A stretch of DNA of 64,000 bases from Paenibacillus sp. JQZ6Y-1 (GCF_040719145.1 NZ_JBFDUZ010000001.1:62001-126000), one strand, 5' to 3'; positions 52,275 to 62,993 are shown, counted from the stretch's first letter. Made by a program: numbers and translations. The notes: a model not told the origin generated them from the letters alone.

Positions 52275-53554
52275 GCAAAGACATCCAAGTATACGCAAGG
52301 CATACCGGGCAACATGACAGTAAAAACCAACCATCCACGCCAGATTCCCATACTGAGCAGATTGTCGATTCTCGTGTACAACAGAGTGCGGATCATCGTC
52401 GGACTAGCGGAGCACAACATACAACAGAAACGGCGGCTGTATTACAAGAGTCGAAGGCTACACGGCATCCGTCGAGTGCTGAACAATATGGAGCCAATGC
52501 TGCACAGCATGTAGTACATGCAGGCAACAATCTTGTTAGAAGTAGCGGTTCGTATGCAGTGAATACGGCGCTTAACGCTCCTTTTGAATTGGCACATCGA
52601 GAGTGTGCTGCCGAAGGCATCAACGAGGATTATCGCAAGCCGCGTTATGAAAGTATCCGCCGTGTATTTCGCAGCAAAAGCGGGCTGCTTGGCGCCATCT
52701 TATTAGCGCTCATTGTGCTGTTTGCACTGATCGGACCGCTGCTTAGCGGGTATGCACCGAATGCGGTAGATATGAAAACGCAAAACTTGCCGCCTCGCCT
52801 ACCAGTGGTGGAGCAGCTTGGAGTTTGGAACGGGGAGACGCGGGGCGAGAATCCGTATATCGAGCGCGGAATTTCGCAGGAGTATCACTATTTTGGTACT
52901 GATACGCTCGGTCGCGATCTGTGGACGCGTGTCTTTACAGGCACACGAATTTCATTGTTTGTCGCGATGGTGGCGGTGTGTATCGATATTGTGATCGGGA
53001 TTACATATGGCATGATCTCGGGTTATTTTGGCGGCAGGGTCGATCTGGTGATGCAGCGGATCATCGAGGTGATTGCAGGCATACCGAGTCTGGTCGTGAT
53101 TACGCTATTTATGATTATTCTCAAACCGGGGCTGATTACGATCATTATCGCGCTGATGATTACGAACTGGATCGGTATGAGCCGGATTGTACGGGCGCAG
53201 GTATTGCGGTTGAAGCAGCAGGATTATGTACTGGCGGCACGCACGCTGGGCGCTTCGGATATTGTCATTTTGCTGCGTGAGATTTTGCCGAATATGTATG
53301 GCACGATCATCATTATGGCGATGATGTCGATTCCCGAAGCGATCTTTATCGAATCGTTTTTGTCATTTATCGGGCTAGGTATTCCAGAGCCGACCGCTTC
53401 ACTTGGGACACTAATCAGTACTGGCTTCAAGTCGATGATGATTCATCCGTATATGGTGGCAATTCCGGTTGTTGTATTCGCATTGCTGATGATCAGCTTC
53501 AATTTGCTGTCAGATAGTCTGCGTGATGCACTGGATTCCAAATTAAAAATCTGA
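52271..53554 (+). CDS. Oligopeptide ABC transporter permease (DppC/OppC/AppC) with long polar N-terminal extension
   Basis: 427 residues. The OppC core starts near residue 125 (YESIRRVFRSKSGLLGAIL) and includes the large loop with GTDTLGRDLWTRVFTGTRIS and EAA loop YVLAARTLGASDIVILLREI. Before it lie about 120 residues rich in Gln, His, Ser, Thr and Ala (for example HTTETAAVLQESKATRHPSS) with no homology to the family. The GTG overlaps the upstream stop and follows GGAGGAGG, so the extension is probably really translated. Function of the extension unknown. Confidence 0.88.
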   Translation: MSKDIQVYARHTGQHDSKNQPSTPDSHTEQIVDSRVQQSADHRRTSGAQHTTETAAVLQESKATRHPSSAEQYGANAAQHVVHAGNNLVRSSGSYAVNTALNAPFELAHRECAAEGINEDYRKPRYESIRRVFRSKSGLLGAILLALIVLFALIGPLLSGYAPNAVDMKTQNLPPRLPVVEQLGVWNGETRGENPYIERGISQEYHYFGTDTLGRDLWTRVFTGTRISLFVAMVAVCIDIVIGITYGMISGYFGGRVDLVMQRIIEVIAGIPSLVVITLFMIILKPGLITIIIALMITNWIGMSRIVRAQVLRLKQQDYVLAARTLGASDIVILLREILPNMYGTIIIMAMMSIPEAIFIESFLSFIGLGIPEPTASLGTLISTGFKSMMIHPYMVAIPVVVFALLMISFNLLSDSLRDALDSKLKI

Positions 53555-53573
53555 GGTCAAGGAGGGTGACAGG

Positions 53574-54551
53574 ATGACAGTGGCAAAGCAACCAACCGAT
53601 TGTATCCAGCCGTTACATATCGATACCGACGATGCTCCTTTGCTATCGGTCAGTGGATTAAAGCAGTCGTTTCGCTCCAATGGGCAAAAGGTACAAGCGG
53701 TCAGCGGTATCGATCTGCATATTCATCAGGGCGAAACGTATGGGCTAGTCGGCGAATCTGGTAGCGGCAAATCAACGATTGGACGTTGTCTGATCCGCAT
53801 ATACGATCCTGATGAGGGCAAAATCATCTTGGACGGCAATGAAATCAGTGGCAAACTGACACGCGAACGCAAACGGTATATTGCCAGTCGGATGCAGATG
53901 ATTTTCCAAGACCCAATGGCAAGTCTGAATCCGAAAAAAAGGGTGCTCGACATCATCGGTCAAGGTCTGGATATTCATCGTATCTACCGTTCGGCAGCGG
54001 AACGGCGAGAGCGCGTATACGAGGTGATGGATAAAGTTGGGCTGGCGCGCAGTCATGCGGAGCGGTATCCGCATCAATTTTCCGGTGGACAGCGGCAGCG
54101 GATTGGCATTGCGCGAGCGCTGATTATGAATCCGAAGCTGCTCATTGCTGATGAAGCGATTAGTGCGCTGGATGTGTCGATTCAGGCACAGATCGTCAAC
54201 CTGCTCAAGCAATTGCAGCAGGAGTTGAATACGGCATATCTGTTTATTGCGCATGATCTGGCGATGGTGAAGCATATTTCCGACCGGATCGGTGTACTGC
54301 ATCATGGGTATCTGGTGGAGACGGGTACGGCGGACGATATTTTCCGGCGAGCAGTGCATCCGTATACGCGCTCGCTACTATCTGCGATTCCCGTACCTGA
54401 TCCTCGGGTGGAAAAGAATCGACACAGCTTTCACTACCGGGCAAGCGAGCTGGATTATGTCGATGCGGTAGAGCATTCTCTAGGCGGAAAGCATGTGGTG
54501 CTGGCTACACCGGAGCAGCTGGCGAAGTGGCAGCAGGAGGTGAATGGCTGA
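53574..54551 (+). CDS. Oligopeptide ABC transporter ATPase (DppF/OppF)
   Basis: 325 residues. Walker [17 protein letters not shown], signature SGGQRQRIGIARAL, Walker B LLIADEAISALDVS, and switch His in AHDLAMVKHISDRIGV; a C-terminal peptide-transporter extension follows (VHPYTRSLLSAIPVPDPR). GGAGGGTGACAGG precedes the ATG. Its stop overlaps the next start by one base. Confidence 0.92.
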   Translation: MTVAKQPTDCIQPLHIDTDDAPLLSVSGLKQSFRSNGQKVQAVSGIDLHIHQGETYGLVGESGSGKSTIGRCLIRIYDPDEGKIILDGNEISGKLTRERKRYIASRMQMIFQDPMASLNPKKRVLDIIGQGLDIHRIYRSAAERRERVYEVMDKVGLARSHAERYPHQFSGGQRQRIGIARALIMNPKLLIADEAISALDVSIQAQIVNLLKQLQQELNTAYLFIAHDLAMVKHISDRIGVLHHGYLVETGTADDIFRRAVHPYTRSLLSAIPVPDPRVEKNRHSFHYRASELDYVDAVEHSLGGKHVVLATPEQLAKWQQEVNG

Positions 54552-55828
54552 TGTCAGGAAAGGGGCAAACAAGAGGAGGTGCGCAAGTGAGCGAGCCGAC
54601 GATACATAAGGATCAAGCATCTGTCAATCATCGCATACCATCTATGGGACAGTCAGTATCGTCACCATTGCCAGCGCAATCGCCGACTGAATCATCTCAA
54701 CCATCAACCGTATCAGATGATTCGCCAATCGTATCGTCCCATTCGCAAATTGTATTATCCGTGTCCAATCTGGCGGTCAGCTTTCGGACGGCACGCGGAT
54801 TGCTGCGGGCGGTGCGTGGAGTGAGCTTTGCATTGAAGCGTGGCAAGACGCTAGCGATTGTTGGCGAATCCGGCAGTGGCAAATCAGCGACAGCGCGGAC
54901 GATTATGGGGCTGGGTGGACGACAGCAGCAGATCGACAGCGGACATATTTATTTTCAGGATATTCATAATGGAGGGAGTCAACCAATCGATCTACTTACG
55001 CTCAGCAAGAAACAACTCATTTCCAACATTTGTGGTCAGAAGATTGCCATGATCTTTCAAGATCCGATGAGTACGCTCAATCCGACGATGAGTATTGGGC
55101 GTCAGATTATGGAGGCGATTCGCAAGCATCAACGGCTGAGCCGTAAGGAAAGTCGTGAACGGGGCATTCAATTGCTGGAGGAGGTAGGGATTCGGCAGGC
55201 GGCACATACCTACCGACAGTATCCGCACCAGCTGTCCGGTGGGATGCGGCAGCGGGTGGTGATCGCGATTGCCCTTGCCTGCAATCCACAGATCCTAATC
55301 TGCGATGAGCCAACAACGGCGCTGGATGTGACGATCCAGGCGCGCATATTGGAGCTGATTGCACGGATTCAGCAGGAGAAGAATCTGTCTGTCATTTACA
55401 TTACGCATGACTTTGGCGTGGTGGCGCGGGTCGCGGATGAGGTGGCGGTTATGTATGCTGGGCAATTGGTGGAAAAGGGAACCGCCGACGATATATTCTA
55501 CGATCCGGTTCATCCGTACACGCGTGCGCTATTATCCTGTGTACCGGATGCAGGGATGGAATCTCAACGCTTGTATTCAATTCCGGGTATCCCGCCTGAT
55601 CTGGTACACCCGATTGTGGGCGATGCATTCGCGCCGCGTAATGAATATGCGCTGAATATTGATTTTGAGCAGGAACCGCCGGAATACCGGATCAATGATA
55701 CCCATACCGTTCGTTCATGGTTGCTGCATGAGGAGGCACCAGAGCTGGATGTGAACCCGATCTTGACGCAGCGGCTACGACAGATGCAGACGCGGGCAGA
55801 TGATACACCCACGCAAGGACAAGTCTAA
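54551..55828 (+). CDS. Oligopeptide ABC transporter ATPase (DppD/OppD) with polar N-terminal extension
   Basis: 425 residues. Walker [17 protein letters not shown], signature [15 protein letters not shown], Walker [15 protein letters not shown], switch His in [17 protein letters not shown]-terminal [16 protein letters not shown]. Before the ATPase is a 70-residue Ser/Pro/Gln/Thr-rich segment. ATG 54551 follows GGAGGTGAATGGCTG; an alternative GTG at 54587 has AGAGGAGG seven bases upstream and could be the real start, but a polar extension remains either way. Confidence 0.88.
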   Translation: MSGKGQTRGGAQVSEPTIHKDQASVNHRIPSMGQSVSSPLPAQSPTESSQPSTVSDDSPIVSSHSQIVLSVSNLAVSFRTARGLLRAVRGVSFALKRGKTLAIVGESGSGKSATARTIMGLGGRQQQIDSGHIYFQDIHNGGSQPIDLLTLSKKQLISNICGQKIAMIFQDPMSTLNPTMSIGRQIMEAIRKHQRLSRKESRERGIQLLEEVGIRQAAHTYRQYPHQLSGGMRQRVVIAIALACNPQILICDEPTTALDVTIQARILELIARIQQEKNLSVIYITHDFGVVARVADEVAVMYAGQLVEKGTADDIFYDPVHPYTRALLSCVPDAGMESQRLYSIPGIPPDLVHPIVGDAFAPRNEYALNIDFEQEPPEYRINDTHTVRSWLLHEEAPELDVNPILTQRLRQMQTRADDTPTQGQV

Positions 55829-55859
55829 TCCCTATACCTATGAAGACAGGAGACTGAAT

Positions 55860-57491
55860 ATGAGTAAAAAAACAATGGTATTGCTGTTAACATTAGCGCT
55901 ATTAGCTGGGCTGCTGAGCGCCTGCGGCAAAGGCTCCGAAAGCTCAGATGCGGCTTCGTCCCCTGACAGTCAGGATCTGATCGTCGCCAATACGGCGGAT
56001 GTCTCGACATTGGATTCCAATCTGGCTACATCGGCAGAGGACTTAAATATTATTAACAAGCTGGTGGAAGGATTATACCGTCAAAGTGAAACAGGCGTAG
56101 AGCTGGCGGCGGCAAGCGATGTGAAGATTAGCGATGACAAGAAAACATACACCTTTACCATTCGTGACGAGAAGTGGTCAGATGGCACACCAGTAACGGC
56201 ACATGATTTTGAATATGCGTGGAAACGATTGGCGAATCCAGCAACCAAGGCGGAATACTCGTATATGCTGCTTGTCGCTGGTGTGAAAAACGCTGAGAAC
56301 GTACTCTACAACGGTGCCGCGCTGGATACACTGGGCGTTAAGGCAACGGATGACAAAACATTTGTCGTGCAGCTGGATCGGGTTGTGCCGTACTTTGACT
56401 CTCTGATTGCGGGTACATACTTTGCACCGATTAATGAGACATTCGCTACCGCGCAAGGCGATCAATACGGATTATCCAAAGACAATGTGCTCGCGAACGG
56501 ACCATTTGTCATCTCCGATTGGACCGTGGGCGGCGACTCGGTTGTACTATCCAAAAACACGCAGTATTGGGATCAGAACCATATCAAACTGAATACACTT
56601 ACTTACAAAACAGTCAAAGATTCGCAATCTGGTATTCTGGCATATCAATCACAGCAGCTGGATTATGTGGAGATTAACGGCGAGGAGGGCGCAGCCTATA
56701 AAGATTCCAAAGATTATCACACCCAGCTTGCCCGTATGCTCTATTATTTCCAGCCAAATCTGAAGGTAAAAGAACTGAACAATGTGAATCTGCGTCTGGC
56801 ATTGGCACTTGCGTATGACAAACATGCAATCGTCGATAACATTCTAAAAGACGGCTCTGTCCCAGCGGATTTCTTGATCGTGAACACGCTGGCTTCTGGC
56901 GTAGAAGGCAAAACATTCCGTGACGCCGCGCAAACGACCTATCTAGAATCCGATAAAGCCAAAGCAGTGGAGTATTTCAATAAAGCCAAAGCGGAGCTGA
57001 AGCAGGACAGCTTTACCTTTGAACTGCTGTACGACGATGACGATACCACCAAACAAATCGCTCAATTCTATCAATCCGAAATTCAAAATACACTGCCGGG
57101 CGTGACCATCAATCTGAAAGCCCAGCCGAAGAAAAATCGCGTTGCTCTCGCTGGCAAAGGCGACTTCCAGATTATTATCACCCGTTGGGGCGCCGACTAT
57201 GACGATCCATCCACATACTTCGATCTATTCACAGAGCGTTCTGGCTATAATTTCGGTCATTGGGTGAATCCAGCATACGACAAGCTGGTAAATGGTGCAT
57301 CTCAGCAATGGATCGCTTCGCCGGAGAAACGTCTGGATGCGTATATCCAAGCGGAAAAAGTATTGCTCGACGATGCCGCCATTTTCCCGATCTATCAGGA
57401 TGGACGTTCATATCTGCTCAACTCACGCGTTACGGTAAAATTCAGTCCAGAAGGTTCAGCACTATGGAGAACAGCAACGATCAGTAATTAA
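55860..57491 (+). CDS. Oligopeptide-binding lipoprotein (OppA/DppE family)
   Basis: 543 residues, lipobox LLSAC after VLLLTLALLAG. Solute-binding family 5 hallmarks: DLIVANTADVSTLDSNLATS, ADLY-like YRQSETGVELAAASDVKI, YTFTIRDEKWSDGTPVTAHD and YAWKRLANP. GGAGACTGAAT precedes the ATG. Binds peptides for the four preceding transporter genes. Confidence 0.9.
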   Translation: MSKKTMVLLLTLALLAGLLSACGKGSESSDAASSPDSQDLIVANTADVSTLDSNLATSAEDLNIINKLVEGLYRQSETGVELAAASDVKISDDKKTYTFTIRDEKWSDGTPVTAHDFEYAWKRLANPATKAEYSYMLLVAGVKNAENVLYNGAALDTLGVKATDDKTFVVQLDRVVPYFDSLIAGTYFAPINETFATAQGDQYGLSKDNVLANGPFVISDWTVGGDSVVLSKNTQYWDQNHIKLNTLTYKTVKDSQSGILAYQSQQLDYVEINGEEGAAYKDSKDYHTQLARMLYYFQPNLKVKELNNVNLRLALALAYDKHAIVDNILKDGSVPADFLIVNTLASGVEGKTFRDAAQTTYLESDKAKAVEYFNKAKAELKQDSFTFELLYDDDDTTKQIAQFYQSEIQNTLPGVTINLKAQPKKNRVALAGKGDFQIIITRWGADYDDPSTYFDLFTERSGYNFGHWVNPAYDKLVNGASQQWIASPEKRLDAYIQAEKVLLDDAAIFPIYQDGRSYLLNSRVTVKFSPEGSALWRTATISN

Positions 57492-57518
57492 GGATTGAGG
57501 AAGTCGTGGAGGATAAAT

Positions 57519-58508
57519 ATGGGATATATTGATCTACATTGCGATACGCTGATGCTGTTTGCGAGACCGGATCATATGGGTGATTTGCGGCATAATGACC
57601 GACAGGTTGATCTGGATAAGCTGGCACGCGGCGGAGCATATGCACAATTTTTCGCTATCTTTATGGTGCCAGAGGGCTTTTATGCTCATTTACAGATGGA
57701 GCCGTTGGACGATGCTGTATATTATGAACGCCTGTATACTGCATTTCGACAGGAATTTATGGATGGACACGGAGTAGCGCAAGGGAATGCCGCGCGGTTT
57801 GCTGGCAATTATGAGCAGTATGCTGCCAACCGAGCGGCGGGTATATTATCCGCTTTTCTGACAATCGAAGACGGACGACTGTTGAATGGCAATCTGGCTA
57901 CACTGGATCAGTGGTATGATCAGGGCGTACGACTAATCACGCTGACTTGGAATTACGAGAATAGCATCGGTTATCCGCAATCGTCAGATCAGCAGCTCAT
58001 GCAGCTGGGCTTAAAGTCGTTCGGTATGGAAACGGTACAGCGCATGAACGAGCTGGGCATCATCGTTGATGTATCGCATCTGTCAGACGGTGGCTTCTGG
58101 GATGTGGTGAAGCACAGCAGCAAACCATTTGCCGCTTCCCATTCCAATAGCCGCGAGCTGTCACCCCATCCGCGCAATCTCACGGACGAGATGATTCGCG
58201 CCCTAGGCAACAAGGGTGGAGTAGCAGGGTTGAATTTTGGCGGTAATTTTCTGAATCAACAGATTTCCAACGATCATAGTACCATCCGGCAGATGATACG
58301 GCATATTCAACATATGGTGCATGTAGGCGGGGTGGATAGTGTGGCGCTTGGCTCCGACTTTGACGGCGTACCGCGAAATCTAGAGATCGATGATGCTTCT
58401 CAGGTTCCGCTGCTCGCTGAGCGATTACAGCAGCATGGGTTCCATTCATCCGACATCGATAAAATTATGTTCGGCAATGTAGAGCGACTGATTCGCGAGA
58501 CATTATAA
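57519..58508 (+). CDS. Membrane dipeptidase-type peptidase, M19 family
   Basis: 329 residues. Zinc ligands: YIDLHCDTLM (His, Asp), the bridging Glu in LTIEDGRL, His in DVSHLSDGGFWDV and in AASHSNSRELSPHPRN, plus LGSDFDGVPR (Asp). GGAGG sits before the ATG at 57519. M19 enzymes cleave dipeptides, including D-amino-acid ones; here it probably processes peptides brought in by the operon. No signal peptide, so cytoplasmic. Confidence 0.9.
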   Translation: MGYIDLHCDTLMLFARPDHMGDLRHNDRQVDLDKLARGGAYAQFFAIFMVPEGFYAHLQMEPLDDAVYYERLYTAFRQEFMDGHGVAQGNAARFAGNYEQYAANRAAGILSAFLTIEDGRLLNGNLATLDQWYDQGVRLITLTWNYENSIGYPQSSDQQLMQLGLKSFGMETVQRMNELGIIVDVSHLSDGGFWDVVKHSSKPFAASHSNSRELSPHPRNLTDEMIRALGNKGGVAGLNFGGNFLNQQISNDHSTIRQMIRHIQHMVHVGGVDSVALGSDFDGVPRNLEIDDASQVPLLAERLQQHGFHSSDIDKIMFGNVERLIRETL

Positions 58509-58578
58509 GCTGAATGTATGCTTGATTATTATGTTGATATGTTCCTGATCGTTATATAGTAGCAATTTCGTATGTAAG

Positions 58579-58612
58579 AAGCATCTGTCAAAACAGGCAG
58601 ATGCTTTTTTCT
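58579..58612 (+). terminator. Intrinsic terminator after peptide uptake operon
   Basis: AAGCATCTG / CAGATGCTT, ten-base loop, TTTT. The 350 AT-rich bases that follow hold no gene I can support; a plus-strand frame at 58700-58930 lacks a ribosome binding site. Confidence 0.85.
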
Positions 58613-58964
58613 CATATACCTAATATAAATCTTATAAACGCTATAAATAAACGCAATTACGTTATTTTTATATAGCCAGCTATATATGTAACCGTTACAA
58701 TGAGATTTAGAATAAATGAACAAATGATTGTCATTTTTGTGTGCAAGTGGTATACAAGACTTTCGGATCGTGCGATACTTAAAATTGACAATTCAGAAAA
58801 GAAAATCATATACTGTTTAAAACATAATTTATGGATACATTTACAATATTTTAAATATCATATACATACCTTAGTTAGCCAGAGCATACATCACCATTTG
58901 TCATCCATTACGGATAACCGTTTGAAATGATACAAGCACGACTTATTCTACATGGCAGGAAGGG

Positions 58965-60269
58965 ATGGACATTTTGATCAGAAAATCGTTTTACATGTTA
59001 TGGGGCACACAGACCGTATCCAACATTGCGGATATTGTGTACTTGCTCAGTCTCGTTACGCTCGTCTTTGTTCAAACTGGCTCATTGTTGACCACGATTT
59101 TTATTCCGCTATTCCGCATGCTATCCAAAATCGTCAGCGGATTGGTTGCACCACTGGTTATGTCGCGGTATCGCTTAACGTCGATTTTGATGGGTTCGCA
59201 GCTTGGGCAGTTTGTGCTGTTTACAGCGCTAATTTTCTACCTGTGGCTGACGCCTGTGCCATCGTATGGCATCGTGTTTGCGGTTGTATTCGGTATGTCA
59301 TTTCTGGATGGATGGACCGATCCGGCGCGCAATGCGCTGGTGCCACGACTTGCGGAAGGAGAAGGCTTGCTACGAGCTAATGGATGGATCTCGGTCAGCG
59401 ACCAGATTGTAAAATGCTCTGGCTGGGCACTCAGCGGTATCATCGTCGCTGTTGTCGGTGCCGTGCCAACGATGTGGATTGCGTCAGCGAGTTATTTTCT
59501 GGCGATGTTCTTTACCGCCTTTATCCGTGATCCGTATGCACAGGCAGGTCTGATCCATGCCCAAGATTCGGTAGAGGATGATGCGTCATCAAAGACCAAA
59601 CCGTCGTATGGACAGCAATTGTCTGAGGGCTGGAAAATTATCGCTACTAACCGTCGTATTCGTCTGCTGGCGATTGTCGATAATATCGATACGCTCGGTG
59701 GTGCAGCATGGCTGGGTGCGTTTATTCTTGCCTTTGTCGTACAAGTGCTGCATCAGGATGAACGCTGGTGGGGCTTTATGAATACCGCCTTTTTCATCGG
59801 ATCGATTGCAGGTGGACTGCTGATCGTCTCACGCGTCAAAAAGATTCAAAAGAACGCGTATCTGCATATGCTGCTGCATCTGATGATCTATGTAGTGATC
59901 GCAGTCGCATTTGCCTTTAATACACAGCCGTTTCTGGCGATGTTCCTGCTCATGATCTCCGGCTTGCCAGTGCAGGTGGCAGGTGTGATCCGTCGCACGC
60001 TGATCCAGCAAAATCTGACACCGGAAGAAACGCCAAGCGTGATGTCGGCATGGAGTGTATTGAGCAATCTGGCATTTGCCGTAGCGATGCTGGGACTAAG
60101 CTGGATTGCCGACCATTTTGGAATGAAGAATATGTATCTGATCGCTGCGCTGATGACTACTGTAGCTGTGGTCATCGGATATGTGTATCGCTCTTATTTC
60201 CGCGAGGAGCTGGCGGGTGATCAAGAGCCGTATGTAAACGAGCAATCGGTAGCAGCGAATAAGGCGTAA
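58965..60269 (+). CDS. MFS transporter
   Basis: 434 residues, about twelve membrane helices, with the DGWTDPARNALVPRLAEGEG segment after helix 4 and the loop around KKIQKNAYLHMLLHL, typical of the enterobactin-exporter-like (TetA-type) subgroup of MFS drug or siderophore exporters. GGAAGGG abuts ATG 58965, so TTG 58974 (nine bases on) may be the true start. Substrate unknown. Confidence 0.85.
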   Translation: MDILIRKSFYMLWGTQTVSNIADIVYLLSLVTLVFVQTGSLLTTIFIPLFRMLSKIVSGLVAPLVMSRYRLTSILMGSQLGQFVLFTALIFYLWLTPVPSYGIVFAVVFGMSFLDGWTDPARNALVPRLAEGEGLLRANGWISVSDQIVKCSGWALSGIIVAVVGAVPTMWIASASYFLAMFFTAFIRDPYAQAGLIHAQDSVEDDASSKTKPSYGQQLSEGWKIIATNRRIRLLAIVDNIDTLGGAAWLGAFILAFVVQVLHQDERWWGFMNTAFFIGSIAGGLLIVSRVKKIQKNAYLHMLLHLMIYVVIAVAFAFNTQPFLAMFLLMISGLPVQVAGVIRRTLIQQNLTPEETPSVMSAWSVLSNLAFAVAMLGLSWIADHFGMKNMYLIAALMTTVAVVIGYVYRSYFREELAGDQEPYVNEQSVAANKA

Positions 60270-60379
60270 GTGAACAAGGCATAATCCTTTTTGACTGGAA
60301 CGTTAAGATATAAACAAAGAAGAAGCAGCGATTTCAGATCGCTGCTTCTTCTGTCTGCATGTAAACCAGCATCATCCAA

Positions 60380-61582
60380 TCAAACACCCGAATACGCCAT
60401 AAATCCACCATCCACTGGCACCGTTATCCCTGTGATAAAGCCTGACGTATCCGCATCTGCCAACCACAGCAGTGTGCCTAGTAGATCATCTGGTACACCA
60501 AATCGGCGCATCGGTGTATGCGCGATAATCTTCTCCGAACGCTCGGTCAGCGAGCCGTCTTCATTTTTCAGCAGACGCTGGTTTTGCTGTGTGAGGAAGA
60601 ATCCAGGTGCAATGGCGTTCACTCGAATCCCTGTATGGGCAAAATGCACTGCTAACCACTGCGTAAAATTATTGATTCCTGCTTTGGCAGCGGAATAGGC
60701 AGGAACCTTGGTCATTGGGCTATACGCGCTCATAGACGAAATATTAATTACACTCACCCCAGTGCGTCCCGTCATGTTGCGAGTGAAGACCTGCGTTGGA
60801 ATCAGCGTACCGACCATATTCAGATCCATCACCTGACGGAATCCGTCGATTTTAATATCGTAAAACGTTTGCTTACCGTCATCGTTTAAATCCTGCTCAT
60901 GGAACGTTTCTTCGGTCGTATTCGCATCTGAATGATTGCCGCCTGCTCCATTGATTAGAATATCGCACAGACCAAGCTGTGCGATGACTGCTGTTTCAGC
61001 TACGATGACGCTGTCCTCGTTGGTCACATCGCACTGTACGGCAATGGCTTCGCCGCCTGCGGCAGTGATCTCGTCGGCAACCTGCTGCCCTTTTTCCACC
61101 GTGCGATTCAGAATAGCGATGCGACAGCCCTGTCTTCCCAGCTCTAGCGCCATGGCGCGACATAACACGCCCGCGCCACCAGTAATGACGACGACTTTGC
61201 CACGCATAGAATCATGCAACGGCAATGGTTTGGATTCCGTTTCGGTTGGCGGCTCCTGCTCTTGTTCCTCCACATGGCGAATCACTTCGCGCAGCGTTTT
61301 GTCTACCAATGTATTTCCGGTAGTCGGTTCAGCAGGTGGAGCGATCGGAATATCGGAAGCGGAGATCGTGTCAGCGCTTGTAGCGAACCGTGGCGTCTGC
61401 TGATCCATCACTTGGTTCTGCGAATGTTCTGCGTCCGTATGCTGTCGCGGCGTATGATCACCAGCTGCATTGTGAGTAGATGTGCCACCTGTATGGGATT
61501 CGAATGCTGGCGAATGGTTCTGTGTCTCATGCTGGTATTGGTTGTTTTCAGTCGTAGTGGTCGATGGTTGCTGCTTATTCAT
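60380..61582 (-). CDS. SDR oxidoreductase, D-mannonate/fructuronate reductase-like, with long N-terminal extension
   Basis: 400 residues. The Rossmann core starts at MRGKVVVITGGAGVLCRAMA with TGGAGV and NGAGGN; catalytic Ser in INISSMSAYSP and YxxxK in AYSAAKAG. The HDSMRGKVVVITGG start and NHSDANTTEE region resemble YjmF-type fructuronate reductases of the glucuronate/galacturonate pathway. The first 120 residues are unrelated to the fold and are Thr/Gln/His/Glu-rich (NKQQPSTTTTENNQYQHETQ). The ATG follows AAAGGA. No start near the core has a binding site, so the extension is probably real. Confidence 0.85.
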   Translation of the reverse strand: MNKQQPSTTTTENNQYQHETQNHSPAFESHTGGTSTHNAAGDHTPRQHTDAEHSQNQVMDQQTPRFATSADTISASDIPIAPPAEPTTGNTLVDKTLREVIRHVEEQEQEPPTETESKPLPLHDSMRGKVVVITGGAGVLCRAMALELGRQGCRIAILNRTVEKGQQVADEITAAGGEAIAVQCDVTNEDSVIVAETAVIAQLGLCDILINGAGGNHSDANTTEETFHEQDLNDDGKQTFYDIKIDGFRQVMDLNMVGTLIPTQVFTRNMTGRTGVSVINISSMSAYSPMTKVPAYSAAKAGINNFTQWLAVHFAHTGIRVNAIAPGFFLTQQNQRLLKNEDGSLTERSEKIIAHTPMRRFGVPDDLLGTLLWLADADTSGFITGITVPVDGGFMAYSGV

Positions 61583-61876
61583 TATGGATCATTCCTTTCT
61601 GTGACCGCATATGGGTAAATACAACCCGGTCGGCAGGATTACAATATCTTTAGCCCGATTACAGGCAAGCGAACCGCACACAAACAACCCGATACCATGT
61701 GCACCAGCATCAGCAGTCTGCTTCATCTGGCTGTCAACGATATCGGGCGATGGACAAAACGTATAAGCATTAAGTATACAAGCGGCAGCCACGGGAATAG
61801 GTTGCCGTATGGAACACGGTTAAATTTCCCCTCATGTACGCATACGGCAGCGTGGCAATCCGGCGGTTCGGCTATG

Positions 61877-62812
61877 TCAGACATCGGCTTCGAGTGGCTG
61901 ATTCATATGCAGATGATTTTTGCGGTAATGGCTTGGTGAGATGCCGGACCAGCGTTTGAACTGGCGGCTGAAATGCGCAATATCGCGATAGCCGAGCGTG
62001 GTCGCAATGTCCTGAATCGACATATGCGGATCGGCAAGCAGCAGCTTGGACTTGTGCAAGACGAGATTGGACAGGTAGCTGCGCGGCGAGATGGCGAATA
62101 CCTGATGGAAAATGCGGTTGCAATGCGATGGGCTGATGCCCAGCTCGGCAGCAATATCATCAATACCATAATGCGATTCCGGTCGCTGAGTGACCTGTGT
62201 AATATTACGGTTCACAATACCTTGTAATCGTGCGGCAATCTGATGCGCCAATTCCATATGCGCATAGGTGGATGGCGATGCTTGCGCGGCTTCATCCAGC
62301 AGAATCTCCCATAACACGCCGAACAGCTCGAAGGAAGCTGCCTGCAAACGGATACGACGCGTGATCATATGCTGCCCTTCCAGCTCGGCAGCCTGAACCA
62401 GCTTCATAATGCACGGTTCGATCTGACGTGCTGCCATACTGTTTTTACGCAAAATCAGTTGATTCGTACGTTCCAGTAACGATAGGAAGACTCGGTCATT
62501 CATCTCAAAATGAATGCAGACATACACCAGCGAACGATCGCTGATGCTACGGCTCATATGCGGAATACCCGGTGGCAAAATCACCAGATCACCGGCTTGC
62601 TGTACATAACTGTATTCCCCAATCTTCAATTGCTGGGTACCCTGCAAGACGTAGTTAATCTCGTACTGATGATGGGCATGACTCGGACATTCCCAATCCC
62701 GACTCACCTCACGCAGATTGATACCGAGCAGATTAACCGATGTCTGCACGTCTGGGCATACAGTTTCCGAGACGCTAAGACCCCATTCCGGCGATATAAA
62801 GGAAGTGGACAT
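61877..62812 (-). CDS. AraC-family transcriptional regulator with cupin sensor
   Basis: 311 residues: cupin-like N-terminus (HHQYEINYVLQGTQQLKIGE, AGDLVILPPGIPHMSRS) and C-terminal AraC domain (IDDIAAELGISPSHCNRIFH, SIQDIATTLGYRDIAHFSRQ). GGAGGTTATCT precedes the ATG. Same strand as the SDR gene and separated by about 295 bases without a recognised feature; possibly controls uronate or beta-galactoside use nearby. Confidence 0.88.
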   Translation of the reverse strand: MSTSFISPEWGLSVSETVCPDVQTSVNLLGINLREVSRDWECPSHAHHQYEINYVLQGTQQLKIGEYSYVQQAGDLVILPPGIPHMSRSISDRSLVYVCIHFEMNDRVFLSLLERTNQLILRKNSMAARQIEPCIMKLVQAAELEGQHMITRRIRLQAASFELFGVLWEILLDEAAQASPSTYAHMELAHQIAARLQGIVNRNITQVTQRPESHYGIDDIAAELGISPSHCNRIFHQVFAISPRSYLSNLVLHKSKLLLADPHMSIQDIATTLGYRDIAHFSRQFKRWSGISPSHYRKNHLHMNQPLEADV

Positions 62813-62993
62813 AGATAACCTCCAATCTCACATTTATGCTTGCTGCGTATTGCCTCCAACCGGACAGAGAACGACGAACGGCGAAATGAAACGGGATATG
62901 GGTAATTTGCTGATTGGACTAATTTCAGCATACATGGATATGAACAAAAATGAAAGGGTTTTCATTTGATTCATATAAAAGTTTATGAATGAA

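Noticed and set aside
58700-58930. 76-codon plus-strand frame before the MFS gene
   Set aside because: No ribosome binding site and no domain; AT-rich random frame.
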